From an uncultured Candidatus Saccharibacteria bacterium (GTDB taxonomy: Bacteria; Patescibacteriota; Saccharimonadia; Saccharimonadales; Saccharimonadaceae): DNA of 50,777 nt. The stretch lies in NCBI GenBank assembly GCA_947304395.1, contig CAMZBA010000008.1, forward strand, positions 1-50,777. Direction: 5' to 3'. Every line of letters begins with the position of its first letter. Position 1 is the first letter of the stretch. A program made the position numbers and the translations under genes. Under the pieces are notes generated by a model, which was given only the letters and a program-made list of their open reading frames with translations, did not search any database and was not told where the DNA came from. Of this stretch, positions 1 to 7,778 are shown in pieces.

Positions 1-60
1 GAAAGGGCTATGCCCGCATAAGAAAAACCACCGGCTAGGCCGGTGGATGTTTATTCTTGT
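1..60. mobile_element. Possible IS200-like right-end remnant
   Basis: Positions 28-35 (CCACCGGC) and 39-46 (GCCGGTGG) form an 8-bp stem around a TAG loop. The hairpin is nearly identical to the two hairpins in front of the IS200-type tnpA at the other end of the window (50541-50563 and 50579-50601). IS200/IS605 elements carry subterminal hairpins, so this is probably the end of another copy whose transposase lies to the left. No transposase sequence can be confirmed in these few bases. Confidence 0.4.
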
Positions 61-89
61 CGAATGAATTTGCGCAGCATTTTATAATT

Positions 90-119
90 AAAAAAAGTTT
101 CAGAACGCACATCTGAAAC
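90..119 (-). terminator. Rho-independent terminator of tRNA-Met
   Basis: On the minus strand an 8-bp stem (GTTTCAGA/TCTGAAAC, 97-104 with 112-119) is followed by a run of seven T. It lies 40 nt beyond the 3' end of the tRNA. Confidence 0.8.
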
Positions 120-158
120 CGTCATACTATACTCTATATCCAAAAAAGTCTGAGTACT

Positions 159-235
159 TGGTAGCACCAACTGGGATCGAACCAGTGACCTTAGGCTTAT
201 GAGTCCTACGCTCTAACCAGCTGAGCTATGGTGCC
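159..235 (-). tRNA. tRNA-Met (CAU), probably elongator
   Basis: The cloverleaf reads on the minus strand with a 7-bp acceptor stem (GGCACCA/TGGTGCT), discriminator A, an encoded CCA and the anticodon loop CTCATAA. A CAU anticodon could also be the lysidine-modified Ile2 tRNA made by TilS, whose gene lies at 6888. The absence of a 1-72 C:A mismatch argues against initiator tRNA. An extended -10 (TGATATACT) lies upstream at about 266-274. Confidence 0.9.
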
Positions 236-285
236 ACTTATAAAAAGTACTCACCTCAAAAGTATATCATAAGATATTGAGCTTG

Positions 286-2292
286 TCATCTTTTCTTACG
301 GAAGACTACCGCCGAGCGACAGGGGAGATAAATTTCGAAGCCCAAGCCGCGCTTGTCGGAAACGGTAGAATAAACGTATTTTTTGTCTATCCTGTCTTGA
401 CCGCCAAAGTTAGCTTCATCGGTCGAGAAAATTGCCTTATATTCACCTTCGCCAGTTTTGTGCGCGTGCAAGAAGAAATTTGTCGCCGATTCGGTCGGGT
501 GGAAGTTGAATGCGTAAAGCAAATCTCCCCGCACAAAAGCTAGTATCTTTGTTTTTTCGTCAATCCAGAGATTTTCGACGACATCTTTCTTTAGAACCTT
601 GTTCTTTTTGGCAAAATCTATCATCGCCTCATCAAAGTTTAAGAGCCATTCATATTTCAAGAAACCATCATCCGCCAAAGACCATTGCCGACGTGCGTAT
701 TTAAAACTCCAACCATTCCCTTCGCGTGGAAAATCAATCCATTCTGGATGTCCAAATTCATTTCCCATAAAGTTGAGATACCCATCGCAAGCCATTGACA
801 GGGTAGCAAAGCGGATTAGTTTATGCATCTCGATAGCTCTGTCTATTACTGGCGAGTGATAGGCCTTATTCATACCCGCATACATTTCGGCATCTGCCAT
901 ACGGAAAATTAGCGTTTTATCTCCTACTAACGCTTGATCATGCGACTCGGCATAGCCAATATTCTTTTCGCCAGGGCGACGCGTAGTTAACTCGTGCCAC
1001 ATTTTGTGCATATCACGGTTCTCGTCTTTTTCTTTTTTTAGAGTTTTAATCCAATAATCCGGAATTCCCATCGCCAGTCGATAATCAAAACCTATCCCGC
1101 CATCTGCTATTGGGATACACATCCCCGGCATGCCGCTCATTTCCTCGGCAATCGTGATTGCATTGGGGTTTATTTCGTGGATTAGTGCGTTTGCGAGTTG
1201 CAAATAAGTGATAGCGTCAGTATTCGTAAACACATCAAAGTATTGTTTATAATTTGTAAAATCTACGCCCAAACCGTGATGGTGGTAGCACATGCTGGTC
1301 ACCCCATCGAAGCGAAAGCCGTCAAAATGGTACTCTTCCATCCAGTACTTCAAGTTTGAAAGTAGAAAATGCAGTACTTCGTGCTTTGCGTAGTTGAATA
1401 GCTTCGTCCCCCAAGCTGGATGATCGCCCGCATTGCCAGTCATAAAGAACTGGTTAAAGGTGCCATCAAACATATTAATGCCTTCGGCGGTATTTTTGAT
1501 GGCGTGAGAGTGTACCACGTCAAGCAACACTTTTAGCCCAAGTTTATGAGCTTTATTAATCAAGTATTTTAGGTCGTCGGGGTTGCCATACCAACTCGAT
1601 GCGGCATAGAAATTTGAAACTTGGTAACCAAACGATGCATAATATGGGTGCTCCTGAATCGCCATTAACTGAACAGCCGTATATCCCTCTTTCACGATTC
1701 GGGGCAGGGTGTTATCTGCGAATTCTCGATAAGTACCGATTTCCTCTTTCTCCTGCGCCATCCCTACATGCGCTTCATAAATCAACAAAGAATCAAGCTT
1801 CTTATCCTGCCACCCTGTATCGGTCCAACGAAATGGTTTTTCTGGCGACCAGACTTCGCCAACAAATCCACGCGTTAATTTGTCTTGTGTGACGCGGTTA
1901 ATATATAGGGGAATTCGGTCAAACTTGCGGCCGTTTCTAGTTACTTGAACCTTGATTTTTTGACCATGCTTTATCGTATCTCGCCCCTTGATTTTGACTT
2001 CCCAAATTCCAGTCTCAGTTCGATGCATCGGGTTCGCCAGGCGATCCCAGTTATTAAAATCCCCAATCAAATGCATATCGTCTGCGCCAGGAGCCCATTC
2101 GCGGTAAACCCAACCATTTTTCGTGCGCGCAAGGCCAAAGAACATATAGCCATTTGCAAAACTAGCTAAGTCGCCATCGCCAACGAGGGCATGGCGCGTG
2201 TCCCAATAATGTTGCATGCGCAAATCGATGTCGCTAGTAAAAGGCTCAAGCCACGGATCAAGTTCAATTAGTTTGTATTTTTTATTTGCCAT
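286..2292 (-). CDS. glgB: 1,4-alpha-glucan branching enzyme, GH13 eukaryotic-like type
   Basis: This enzyme makes alpha-1,6 branches in glycogen-like glucans in the cytoplasm. The protein has 668 residues: an N-terminal CBM48-like beta domain (about 60-150), a TIM barrel and a C-terminal beta domain. The GH13 catalytic residues are visible: nucleophile Asp329 in GFRFDGVTSM, acid/base Glu383 in TIAEEMSGMP, and Asp452 in AESHDQ. The EEMSGMP and AESHDQALVGDKT blocks resemble the GBE1/GH13_8 branch of eukaryotes and some bacteria more than E. coli GlgB. It stands alone, with no glgA, glgC or glgP in the window; galU at 33022 supplies a related sugar nucleotide. The start follows an extended -10 by only 13 nt. 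It stops at TGA. Confidence 0.93.
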   Translation of the reverse strand: MANKKYKLIELDPWLEPFTSDIDLRMQHYWDTRHALVGDGDLASFANGYMFFGLARTKNGWVYREWAPGADDMHLIGDFNNWDRLANPMHRTETGIWEVKIKGRDTIKHGQKIKVQVTRNGRKFDRIPLYINRVTQDKLTRGFVGEVWSPEKPFRWTDTGWQDKKLDSLLIYEAHVGMAQEKEEIGTYREFADNTLPRIVKEGYTAVQLMAIQEHPYYASFGYQVSNFYAASSWYGNPDDLKYLINKAHKLGLKVLLDVVHSHAIKNTAEGINMFDGTFNQFFMTGNAGDHPAWGTKLFNYAKHEVLHFLLSNLKYWMEEYHFDGFRFDGVTSMCYHHHGLGVDFTNYKQYFDVFTNTDAITYLQLANALIHEINPNAITIAEEMSGMPGMCIPIADGGIGFDYRLAMGIPDYWIKTLKKEKDENRDMHKMWHELTTRRPGEKNIGYAESHDQALVGDKTLIFRMADAEMYAGMNKAYHSPVIDRAIEMHKLIRFATLSMACDGYLNFMGNEFGHPEWIDFPREGNGWSFKYARRQWSLADDGFLKYEWLLNFDEAMIDFAKKNKVLKKDVVENLWIDEKTKILAFVRGDLLYAFNFHPTESATNFFLHAHKTGEGEYKAIFSTDEANFGGQDRIDKKYVYSTVSDKRGLGFEIYLPCRSAVVFRKKR

Positions 2293-2305
2293 AACTAGTA
2301 AATTA

Positions 2306-2314
2306 ATTTTAACA
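2306..2314 (-). promoter_or_regulatory. Extended -10 of glgB
   Basis: TGTTAAAAT reads on the minus strand 13 nt before the ATG. Transcription would start about 6 nt before the codon, leaving no room for a Shine-Dalgarno site. Confidence 0.6.
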
Positions 2315-2324
2315 TGCTGGGCAT

Positions 2325-2369
2325 AAAAAATAACCCACGCGGGCTATTTCCTGGCGGAAGGGGTGAGAT
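2325..2369. repeat. 45-bp direct repeat, copy 1 (tRNA-Ser 3' end plus terminator)
   Basis: This is a perfect copy of 2493-2537. It contains the last 17-18 nt of tRNA-Ser including CCA, and the downstream terminator hairpin (CCCGCG/CGCGGG core). Duplication of a tRNA 3' end is the usual signature of an attachment site for a tRNA-targeting integrase, but here the copies start only 168 bp apart. Confidence 0.9.
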
Positions 2370-2483
2370 AGCGGACTCTTCGAGTCCTTTCTTTTGAATC
2401 GTCGCCTCGCAAATAAAAATGCAAGCATTTTTGCTTGCCTCATCTCCTCTCAAAAGCGAACTACGTTCTCATCTCACCCCTTC
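2357..2483 (-). ncRNA. Highly structured tRNA-Ser-tail-containing segment, possible small RNA
   Basis: A perfect 13-bp inverted repeat (2357-2369 with 2471-2483) encloses further nested stems: CTTTTGA/TCAAAAG, GGACTC-TTC-GAGTCC, and GCAAGC/GCTTGC around an AT-rich loop. On the minus strand the 3' arm is the duplicated tRNA-Ser acceptor/T-arm end followed by CGCCA and a terminator. A transcript would be a closed, tRNA-tail-like RNA of about 130 nt. No promoter of its own was found between it and tRNA-Ser, so it might be made by read-through. I do not recognise the RNA family. It may instead be a mobile-element scar. Confidence 0.35.
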
Positions 2484-2492
2484 GGGGAAAAC

Positions 2493-2516
2493 AAAAAATA
2501 ACCCACGCGGGCTATT
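2493..2516 (-). terminator. Terminator of tRNA-Ser
   Basis: On the minus strand AATAGCCCGCGTGGGTTATT folds into a hairpin followed by TTTT. The same terminator is duplicated at 2325-2348. Confidence 0.75.
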
Positions 2517-2537
2517 TCCTGGCGGAAGGGGTGAGAT
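2493..2537. repeat. 45-bp direct repeat, copy 2 (native tRNA-Ser end)
   Basis: This is the partner of 2325-2369. It spans the native 3' end of tRNA-Ser and its terminator. Confidence 0.9.
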
Positions 2538-2608
2538 TCGAACTCACGGTGGCTATTAACCACGCCGGTTTTCAAGACCGGTGCCTTAAACCACTCGGCC
2601 ACCCTTCC
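2520..2608 (-). tRNA. tRNA-Ser (UGA)
   Basis: An 89-nt class II tRNA on the minus strand with acceptor GGAAGGG, anticodon TGA in the loop CTTGAAA, a long variable arm, T-arm GTTCGAATC and an encoded CCA. An extended -10 (TGATATAAT, 2619-2627) ends only 10 nt before the mature 5' end, so the precursor leader is about 3 nt. Confidence 0.95.
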
Positions 2609-2618
2609 ACTAGAAGAA

Positions 2619-2627
2619 ATTATATCA
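2619..2627 (-). promoter_or_regulatory. Extended -10 of tRNA-Ser
   Basis: TGATATAAT on the minus strand, 10 nt upstream of the tRNA. It is divergent from the dut promoter, whose -10 is at 2635-2640. Confidence 0.6.
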
Positions 2628-2634
2628 CATCTTA

Positions 2635-2640
2635 TATAAT
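2635..2640 (+). promoter_or_regulatory. -10 box of dut
   Basis: A perfect TATAAT lies 9 nt before the dut ATG with no Shine-Dalgarno site in between, which predicts a leaderless mRNA. Confidence 0.55.
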
Positions 2641-2649
2641 AATCTTAAT

Positions 2650-3084
2650 ATGAAGATGAAGTTTTTTAAGTTCTACGATGACGCCATCGTTCCGAGTTAT
2701 CAAACTGAAGGTGCGGCTGGTTTTGATTTTTACGTCTATCTCGACAAACCCTATGTTTTGAAGCCGGGAGAAATTAAAGATTTTGGTACTGGCATTGGCG
2801 TCGAGATCCCTAGTGGCTATGAACTTCGTCTTTCCTCGCGCAGCGGACTATCGTTTAAGAATCACGTTTCGCTCATGAATGGCATTGGCGTTATTGATTC
2901 GGATTTTCGCGACGAAATGCGCATTTTACTCATGAACTTTGGTGATAAAGATTTTATTGTCGAGCCGGGCATGCGCATTGCGCAGGGTGTCGTTACGAAA
3001 TACGAGCGTATAGAGTTTGAAGAAGTCTCAAATCTTTCTAAAACTGGCCGTTTGGGCGGTTTTGGCTCGACTGGCCTGAGGTAA
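2650..3084 (+). CDS. dut: dUTP diphosphatase (dUTPase)
   Basis: Hydrolyses dUTP to dUMP and pyrophosphate, keeping uracil out of DNA and feeding dTMP synthesis. At 144 residues it has the length of the trimeric all-beta family. All five motifs are present: AGFDFY (motif 1), LSSRSGL (2), GVIDSDFRDE (3, with the conserved Asp), GMRIAQ (4) and the glycine-rich C-terminal GGFGSTG arm (5). Motif 3 has Phe-Arg-Asp where Tyr-Arg-Gly is usual. The first ATG is preferred because a TATAAT box sits 9 nt upstream; a second Met at codon 3 is also possible. It is a single-gene unit convergent with yebC. Confidence 0.95.
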   Translation: MKMKFFKFYDDAIVPSYQTEGAAGFDFYVYLDKPYVLKPGEIKDFGTGIGVEIPSGYELRLSSRSGLSFKNHVSLMNGIGVIDSDFRDEMRILLMNFGDKDFIVEPGMRIAQGVVTKYERIEFEEVSNLSKTGRLGGFGSTGLR

Positions 3085-3090
3085 CAAGAA

Positions 3091-3110
3091 AGTCCCCTCG
3101 AAAGGGGACT
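3091..3110. terminator. Intergenic hairpin between convergent dut and yebC
   Basis: AGTCCCCT/AGGGGACT forms an 8-bp stem with a CGAA tetraloop. The flanks are only moderately T-rich, so termination in either direction is plausible but not certain. Confidence 0.6.
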
Positions 3111-3149
3111 ATCCTTCAATTATACCATACAATCCTTTATAAGTCAAGA

Positions 3150-3851
3150 TTACTCAGCGTTAGTGTGTACGGCTACTACGTCGTCGAGGTCGTCAATCGC
3201 GTCGAGAATTTTCTCTACTTTTGCTGAAGCTTCTTCGTCGACCGGAACGGTATTGTTTGGCACATATTGCAGCTCTGCCGAGTCAATTTCGTAACCAGCA
3301 TCAATTAGGCCACTACGTACCTTGGCAAGGTCGCCTGCGGCAGTATAGATGGTTGTCCCATCTTCTTCGTCAGCTACGTCTTCTGCGCCAGCATCTAGTG
3401 CGGCCATCATGACTTCGTCGCCTTTAGCTTTTATGAAAATAACTCCTTTACGCGTGAATTGGAACATGACTGAGCCAGGGTCCGCCATGCGACCGCCATT
3501 TTTTTCGAGCGTGTGGCGCACTTCTGGCATCGTACGGTTCTTATTGTCGGTAGCAACTTCGATGATGATTCCAACTCCGCCCGGACCGTAAGCTTCATAA
3601 GTTTCTTCAATCAAGGCGGCTGCGCTCTTGTCTGCTACACGTGCAATTGCGCGCTCGATATTTGCCTTCGGCATATTGGCGAGACGCGCCTTCTCGAGCA
3701 CCATCGCAAGTGATGGGTTCATAGCAGGATCGGTACCACTGCGCGCTGCAATTGCAATTTGGTTACCGATTTTCGTAAACAACGCACCGCGCTTGGCGTC
3801 TACGACGGCCTTTTGGCGTTTAGTGGTTGCCCATTTACTATGTCCGCTCAT
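3150..3851 (-). CDS. yebC: YebC/PmpR/TACO1 family protein
   Basis: The 233-residue protein begins with the family signature MSGHSKWATTKRQK and continues with GTDPAMNPSL, NMPKANIERAI and YGPGGVGIIIE blocks, covering all three domains. The family was first described as transcriptional regulators. More recent work links bacterial and mitochondrial members (TACO1) to translation of difficult sequences such as polyproline, which would suit the Pro-rich product of 24712-26820; that link is an inference. A Shine-Dalgarno-like AAGGGATAAG precedes the ATG, and a TGTTAAAAT box lies about 40 nt upstream. Confidence 0.93.
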   Translation of the reverse strand: MSGHSKWATTKRQKAVVDAKRGALFTKIGNQIAIAARSGTDPAMNPSLAMVLEKARLANMPKANIERAIARVADKSAAALIEETYEAYGPGGVGIIIEVATDNKNRTMPEVRHTLEKNGGRMADPGSVMFQFTRKGVIFIKAKGDEVMMAALDAGAEDVADEEDGTTIYTAAGDLAKVRSGLIDAGYEIDSAELQYVPNNTVPVDEEASAKVEKILDAIDDLDDVVAVHTNAE

Positions 3852-4022
3852 ATCTTATCCCTTACTTTCATAACTGTATTTTTCTATATTTTAACATATT
3901 TTAAACTATTTAAAACCGCGCCTTGTCAAAAACATTAAGCTGATGCTTTTTCGCCCTAGCTTTTGAATGGTATTTTTTATGCATGCTTTTAAACATTATA
4001 AGCTCTACCAGAAAGGAGAAAC

Positions 4023-4421
4023 ATGAAGTATATGAAGAAAAAAGATCTAAGTGCGAGCGAAGTTGCCCAAATAAGACGACGCTCCGACGGCTATATTTGG
4101 GCGGTTCTAGATGTGCATAATAACTCTATTGTTCTCGGAGATGAATACCTCGTCGAAATGCGTGACGACCTTATTTATAAATACCATAGCCGCCCAAAGA
4201 ATATTTTTGGCATCGGTTTAGATTTGCGTACTGGTGATATAAGCTATCCGCTCGTCGTCAATCGTTTAAATAGCGTATATCGCGACAATAAGGGTGTACC
4301 GAGCCAAATAAGGGATCGCATCGAAACCATGGTAGGGTATTATTTTGAAAGATTTGACCCTTTTTGTACGTCTAAAAATCGAGCTAATAAAGCGCATAAC
4401 TTGCAGGCGCCATCGTGCTAG
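4023..4421 (+). CDS. DUF5674-like protein of unknown function
   Basis: A 132-residue soluble protein behind a strong Shine-Dalgarno site (GAAAGGAG, 7 nt before the ATG) and a TATAAG -10-like box near 3996. The segment from about residue 25 to 115 follows the pattern I associate with DUF5674: a start like AVLDVHNNSIVLGDE, then FGIGLDLRTGDISYP, VNRLNS and a final helix. The family assignment is from memory and tentative, and no biochemical role is known. The C-terminal 20 residues are basic and look disordered. It lies upstream of recA on the same strand, separated by 52 bp. Confidence 0.6.
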   Translation: MKYMKKKDLSASEVAQIRRRSDGYIWAVLDVHNNSIVLGDEYLVEMRDDLIYKYHSRPKNIFGIGLDLRTGDISYPLVVNRLNSVYRDNKGVPSQIRDRIETMVGYYFERFDPFCTSKNRANKAHNLQAPSC

Positions 4422-4473
4422 ATTTTACCGAGATAATTAGTTAAAATAAAACTATAAAAACAGGAGGTTTCAA

Positions 4474-5550
4474 GTGGCTAAGAAGAGTCAGGATGCGGTG
4501 GACATGTCAGACAAAGACAAAAAGGATACGAAGAAAACAAAAGATACAACCCCGGCAATGGACGAGGGTAAAAAACAGGCTCTAAATCTAGCCTTATCGC
4601 AAATCACAAAGCAATTCGGCGATGGCTCCATTATGAAGCTAGGCGAACAGTCAAAGATTGACGTTGAGTTGTTTTCGACCGGCTCTCTTGCATTTGATCT
4701 TGCGCTCGGTGGCGGCTTTCCAAAGGGGCGTATTATTGAAATCTATGGACCAGAGTCTTCTGGTAAAACAACTCTTGCACTCCATGCAATCGCCGAAATC
4801 CAAAAACAGGGTGGACAGGCTGCTTTTATTGACGCAGAACACGCTCTTGACCCAGCCTATGCGCGTAAAATTGGCGTCAAAACGGATGACTTATTAATCT
4901 CGCAGCCAGATAACGGCGAACAGGCGCTAGAAATTTGCGAAACATTAGTACGCTCTGGTGCTGTGGATTTGATTATTGTTGATTCCGTGGCCGCGCTTGT
5001 TCCGCAGGCAGAAATCGATGGCGATATGGGAGATGCGCAAATGGGGCTTCAGGCGCGCCTCATGTCTCAAGCTATGCGCAAGCTTACGGGCATTATCAGC
5101 AAGACTAAGGCTACGGTTATCTTTATTAACCAGATTCGTATGAAAATCGGTGTTCTATTTGGAAATCCAGAGACCACCACTGGCGGTAATGCGTTAAAGT
5201 TTTATGCATCAGTGCGTGTAGATATTCGTCGTATTGGTCAGATTAAGGATGGCGACAATGTGGCCGGCAACCGTACAAAAATTAAAGTCGTCAAAAACAA
5301 AATTGCCGCCCCGTTCCGTACGGCAGAGTTTGACATTATGTACAACGAGGGTATTAGCAAAACTGGTGACGTATTAGATTTGGGCGTCCAATACGGTATC
5401 TTAGACAAGGCTGGCGCTTTCTTCAAATATAATGGCGATACGCTCGGTCAAGGGCGTGAGGCCGTAAAGCGACTCTTTAAAGAGAAACCGGAACTTATGG
5501 CCGAAATCGAAGCTAAAGTTCGTGAGGCCGCAAAGACTGATGAAGATTAA
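4474..5550 (+). CDS. recA: Recombinase RecA
   Basis: The ATP-dependent strand-exchange protein for homologous recombination and the SOS co-protease; it also acts on DNA brought in by natural competence. 358 residues. Walker A is GPESSGKTT at 92-100, followed by [12 protein letters not shown] (Walker B) and the loop-2 region [11 protein letters not shown]. The first 35 residues are a Lys/Asp-rich extension before the usual N-terminus. The start is GTG, chosen because AGGAGG lies 6 nt upstream. The stop overlaps the recX start by one base (TAATG), so the pair is translationally coupled. No LexA box was recognised. Confidence 0.98.
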   Translation: MAKKSQDAVDMSDKDKKDTKKTKDTTPAMDEGKKQALNLALSQITKQFGDGSIMKLGEQSKIDVELFSTGSLAFDLALGGGFPKGRIIEIYGPESSGKTTLALHAIAEIQKQGGQAAFIDAEHALDPAYARKIGVKTDDLLISQPDNGEQALEICETLVRSGAVDLIIVDSVAALVPQAEIDGDMGDAQMGLQARLMSQAMRKLTGIISKTKATVIFINQIRMKIGVLFGNPETTTGGNALKFYASVRVDIRRIGQIKDGDNVAGNRTKIKVVKNKIAAPFRTAEFDIMYNEGISKTGDVLDLGVQYGILDKAGAFFKYNGDTLGQGREAVKRLFKEKPELMAEIEAKVREAAKTDED

Positions 5551-6275
5551 TGCTTGAAACAATTACCATCTTTGACGATGATGGGGTTGCAGATAAAACT
5601 CAATCCCATCGCGTAACAGACATTAAAGAAGCGGTTCGCGACCGCAATCGGGTTAATGTATACATAGACGACAAATATTATTGTTCGTTAGATATTTCTC
5701 AGGTCGTTGATCTAGGCATCAAAATTGGCCGCAAGCTAAATTTCGAGCAGCTAGAAGACATAAAACGTGCTTCAGAGTTTGGCAAATTTTACGCCCGCGC
5801 ACTCGAATATGTCCTAATGCGACCGCATTCGACTAAAGAAATTAACGACTATTTAAGGCGTAAAACTCTCAGCAAAAAAATACGTACAAAAAATCCAAAG
5901 ACAGGCGAGTATAAGGATACGGTTCGGAGTGGCTATGATCCGAGCCTAATTCCGCTTGTTCTAGAGCGGCTAGACCAGCACGGACATTTGGACGATCGTC
6001 GTTTTGCGGAGTTATGGGTTGAGAACCGCGACGTCAAAAAAGGGACTAGCTTTAAAAAGCTCCGAGATGAGCTAGCGAGGAAGGGTATTAGTCAAAAAAT
6101 TATAGATGACGTATTGTGCAGTAATATGCGCAATGAGCGCGAAGAATTGCGTAAAGTTATTGCGCGCAAGTCCAACCGCTACGCTGACCGACAAAAACTA
6201 ATTCAATATTTAATACGCCAAGGCTTTACTTATTCCGATATTTTGGACGAGCTATCTTCATCCGAAGGTGCGTAG
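5550..6275 (+). CDS. recX: Regulatory protein RecX
   Basis: RecX binds RecA filaments and limits their activity. The 241-residue protein has a beta-rich N-terminal segment (about 30-70) and then three-helix RecX repeats; a typical first repeat starts ALEYVLMRPHSTKEINDYLRRK-like at about 90 and a second has LDDRRFAELWVENR near 150. It follows recA with a 1-nt overlap, the standard arrangement. Its last 46 bp overlap the convergent PRC-barrel gene tail to tail. Confidence 0.93.
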   Translation: MLETITIFDDDGVADKTQSHRVTDIKEAVRDRNRVNVYIDDKYYCSLDISQVVDLGIKIGRKLNFEQLEDIKRASEFGKFYARALEYVLMRPHSTKEINDYLRRKTLSKKIRTKNPKTGEYKDTVRSGYDPSLIPLVLERLDQHGHLDDRRFAELWVENRDVKKGTSFKKLRDELARKGISQKIIDDVLCSNMRNEREELRKVIARKSNRYADRQKLIQYLIRQGFTYSDILDELSSSEGA

Positions 6276-6850
6276 CCAGGTTTTCTAAAGGGATTAACAA
6301 AATTAGGGACAAACTCTTCTTGGGCGATTTCCTTTTTCTTTTTAACTTTAACCTTGGAATCACCGTGTTTAATTGTAATCTTAAAATCGTCAATTTCGAC
6401 AATCTGTGAACGGTTTATGGTCAATTGAGGATCAAAAAACGAAGACGTAATTGGTCGCTGTACGATTAGTTGATATATGATAAAACTACCAGAATCAACG
6501 GTATAATCGACAACTTTCCCGAGTTTTTTGCCTTTCTGGTCTACTACTTTCAAGCCGACTAGATTGAATTCCAGCGACATGATTTCGTCAAATTTTATTA
6601 CATCCTCACGCTTTGTAAAAACGTCGGCAGAGTTGACGATTAGGCCTTGGTCGCTGATTTCGCGCACATCGTTCATGTCGAGAATATTTCCAATCTCGTT
6701 ATCGTTATGAATTATTGCGCCATCAACTACGTAGGCAATGATTTTCAGATTATCTGGGTCAATGATTGCTCTAGTAGTACGGGCAATTTCGCCACCGATA
6801 TGGAGGCTTAAAACGGGAAAGTCAATCAAGTTTGAACCAACCATTAACAT
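6230..6850 (-). CDS. PRC-barrel domain protein
   Basis: A 206-residue cytoplasmic protein with two PRC-barrel-like halves: residues 1-80 (IDFPVLSLHIGGEIARTTRAIID pattern) and about 85-150 (GLKVVDQKGKKLGKVVDYTVD). PRC barrels occur in RimM and in photosystem H subunits as protein- or RNA-binding modules, and the specific partner here is unknown. The C-terminus is Lys-rich then acidic. A longer frame reaches back to 6952, but I chose the ATG at 6850 because GGAGAG precedes it and because the extended -10 TGCTACAAT at 6878-6886 would lie inside the longer version. Confidence 0.75.
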   Translation of the reverse strand: MLMVGSNLIDFPVLSLHIGGEIARTTRAIIDPDNLKIIAYVVDGAIIHNDNEIGNILDMNDVREISDQGLIVNSADVFTKREDVIKFDEIMSLEFNLVGLKVVDQKGKKLGKVVDYTVDSGSFIIYQLIVQRPITSSFFDPQLTINRSQIVEIDDFKITIKHGDSKVKVKKKKEIAQEEFVPNFVNPFRKPGYAPSDEDSSSKISE

Positions 6851-6870
6851 TTTCTTTTTCTCTCCGCTTA

Positions 6871-6886
6871 TGGAATAATTGTAGCA
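6871..6886. promoter_or_regulatory. Interlocked divergent -10 boxes for tilS (+) and the PRC-barrel gene (-)
   Basis: Plus strand TGGAATAAT (6871-6879) precedes the tilS ATG by 8 nt. Minus strand TGCTACAAT (6878-6886) serves the PRC gene. The two boxes overlap by 2 bp, so one RNA polymerase should exclude the other. Confidence 0.5.
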
Positions 6887-6887
6887 C

Positions 6888-7724
6888 ATGAAAAAGGTTT
6901 TAGCGGTCTCTGGCGGTATTGACTCGGTTGTGATGCTGCATATTTTTCGCAATGATTCAGAGGTGGTCGTAGCGCATTATAATCACGGCATTCGTCCCAA
7001 TTCGGCAGACGATCAGGCTTTCGTCAAGCGACTCGCTCAAAAATACAAGCTCCCATTTGAAACTACGGATGGAAACTTGGGGCCGAATACTTCAGAGGCG
7101 GCTGCTCGGGAGGCCCGATACCAGTTTTTTGAAGCAATCTGCAAAAAGCACGGAGGTCGTCTTCATGTTGCGCATCATCTCGATGACGTTTATGAATCGA
7201 TCGCAATCAATGTCTTAAGGGGGACAGGATGGCGTGGACTTGCACCATTACGTAATCCTAATGTGGAGCGACCCCTGTTAGGATGGCGAAAAAGCGATAT
7301 TTATCGCTACGCAACCGAACATCAACTTAACTTTCGCCAGGATCAAACTAATAATGAAGATATTTATTTGAGGAATCGAGTCCGCGTGGCTTTATTGCGT
7401 GCAAGTGATGTCCAAAAAGAACAGCTCCGTCAACTATATGAGCGTCAATGCCAAATATCGTCTGAGGTACAAAAAATTTTGGATTGTTTTGTCTCGGAGC
7501 AGGGGCGATCCATTTCGCGCGATATTTTTATAGATATTGATGAGCAATCTGGCGTTGAGCTGTTGCGCGAATTATTGTCAATAAACGGCATTTCGCAGAC
7601 GCGCCCGCAACTACATCGCGCGCTTTCGGCGATTAAGAACTATCTTCCCGGAAAGCAATTTCCGCTAAATAAAAACAAATATATCAGAGTATCTAAATAT
7701 CATTTTTCTATCAAAAGTAATTAA
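6888..7724 (+). CDS. tilS: tRNA(Ile)-lysidine synthase
   Basis: TilS adds lysine to C34 of tRNA-Ile(CAU), changing its amino-acid identity from Met to Ile and its decoding from AUG to AUA; it is essential in most bacteria. The PP-loop motif SGGIDS is at residues 8-13, followed by AHYNHGIRPNSADD and HHLDDVYESIAINVLRGTG, typical of the N-terminal catalytic domain. At 278 residues it is a short form that lacks most of the C-terminal tRNA-binding domain of the roughly 430-residue enzymes. There is no Shine-Dalgarno site; the ATG is 8 nt after an extended -10, so the mRNA is probably leaderless. Confidence 0.93.
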   Translation: MKKVLAVSGGIDSVVMLHIFRNDSEVVVAHYNHGIRPNSADDQAFVKRLAQKYKLPFETTDGNLGPNTSEAAAREARYQFFEAICKKHGGRLHVAHHLDDVYESIAINVLRGTGWRGLAPLRNPNVERPLLGWRKSDIYRYATEHQLNFRQDQTNNEDIYLRNRVRVALLRASDVQKEQLRQLYERQCQISSEVQKILDCFVSEQGRSISRDIFIDIDEQSGVELLRELLSINGISQTRPQLHRALSAIKNYLPGKQFPLNKNKYIRVSKYHFSIKSN

Positions 7725-7732
7725 GAGATATC

Positions 7733-7770
7733 TGTTAAAATTTGCCAGAATTACAAAGAAATGTTAAAAT
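7733..7770 (+). promoter_or_regulatory. Tandem extended -10 boxes before the YabE-like gene
   Basis: TGTTAAAAT occurs twice, at 7733-7741 and 7762-7770. The second ends 8 nt before the ATG at 7779 and predicts a leaderless transcript; the first would give a leader of about 30 nt. Confidence 0.55.
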
Positions 7771-7778
7771 TTAAGAGC

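Noticed and set aside
2435-2653. Plus-strand 72-codon frame across the tRNA-Ser gene
   Set aside because: It is a translation of the antisense strand of the tRNA and its duplicated tail, a common annotation artefact.
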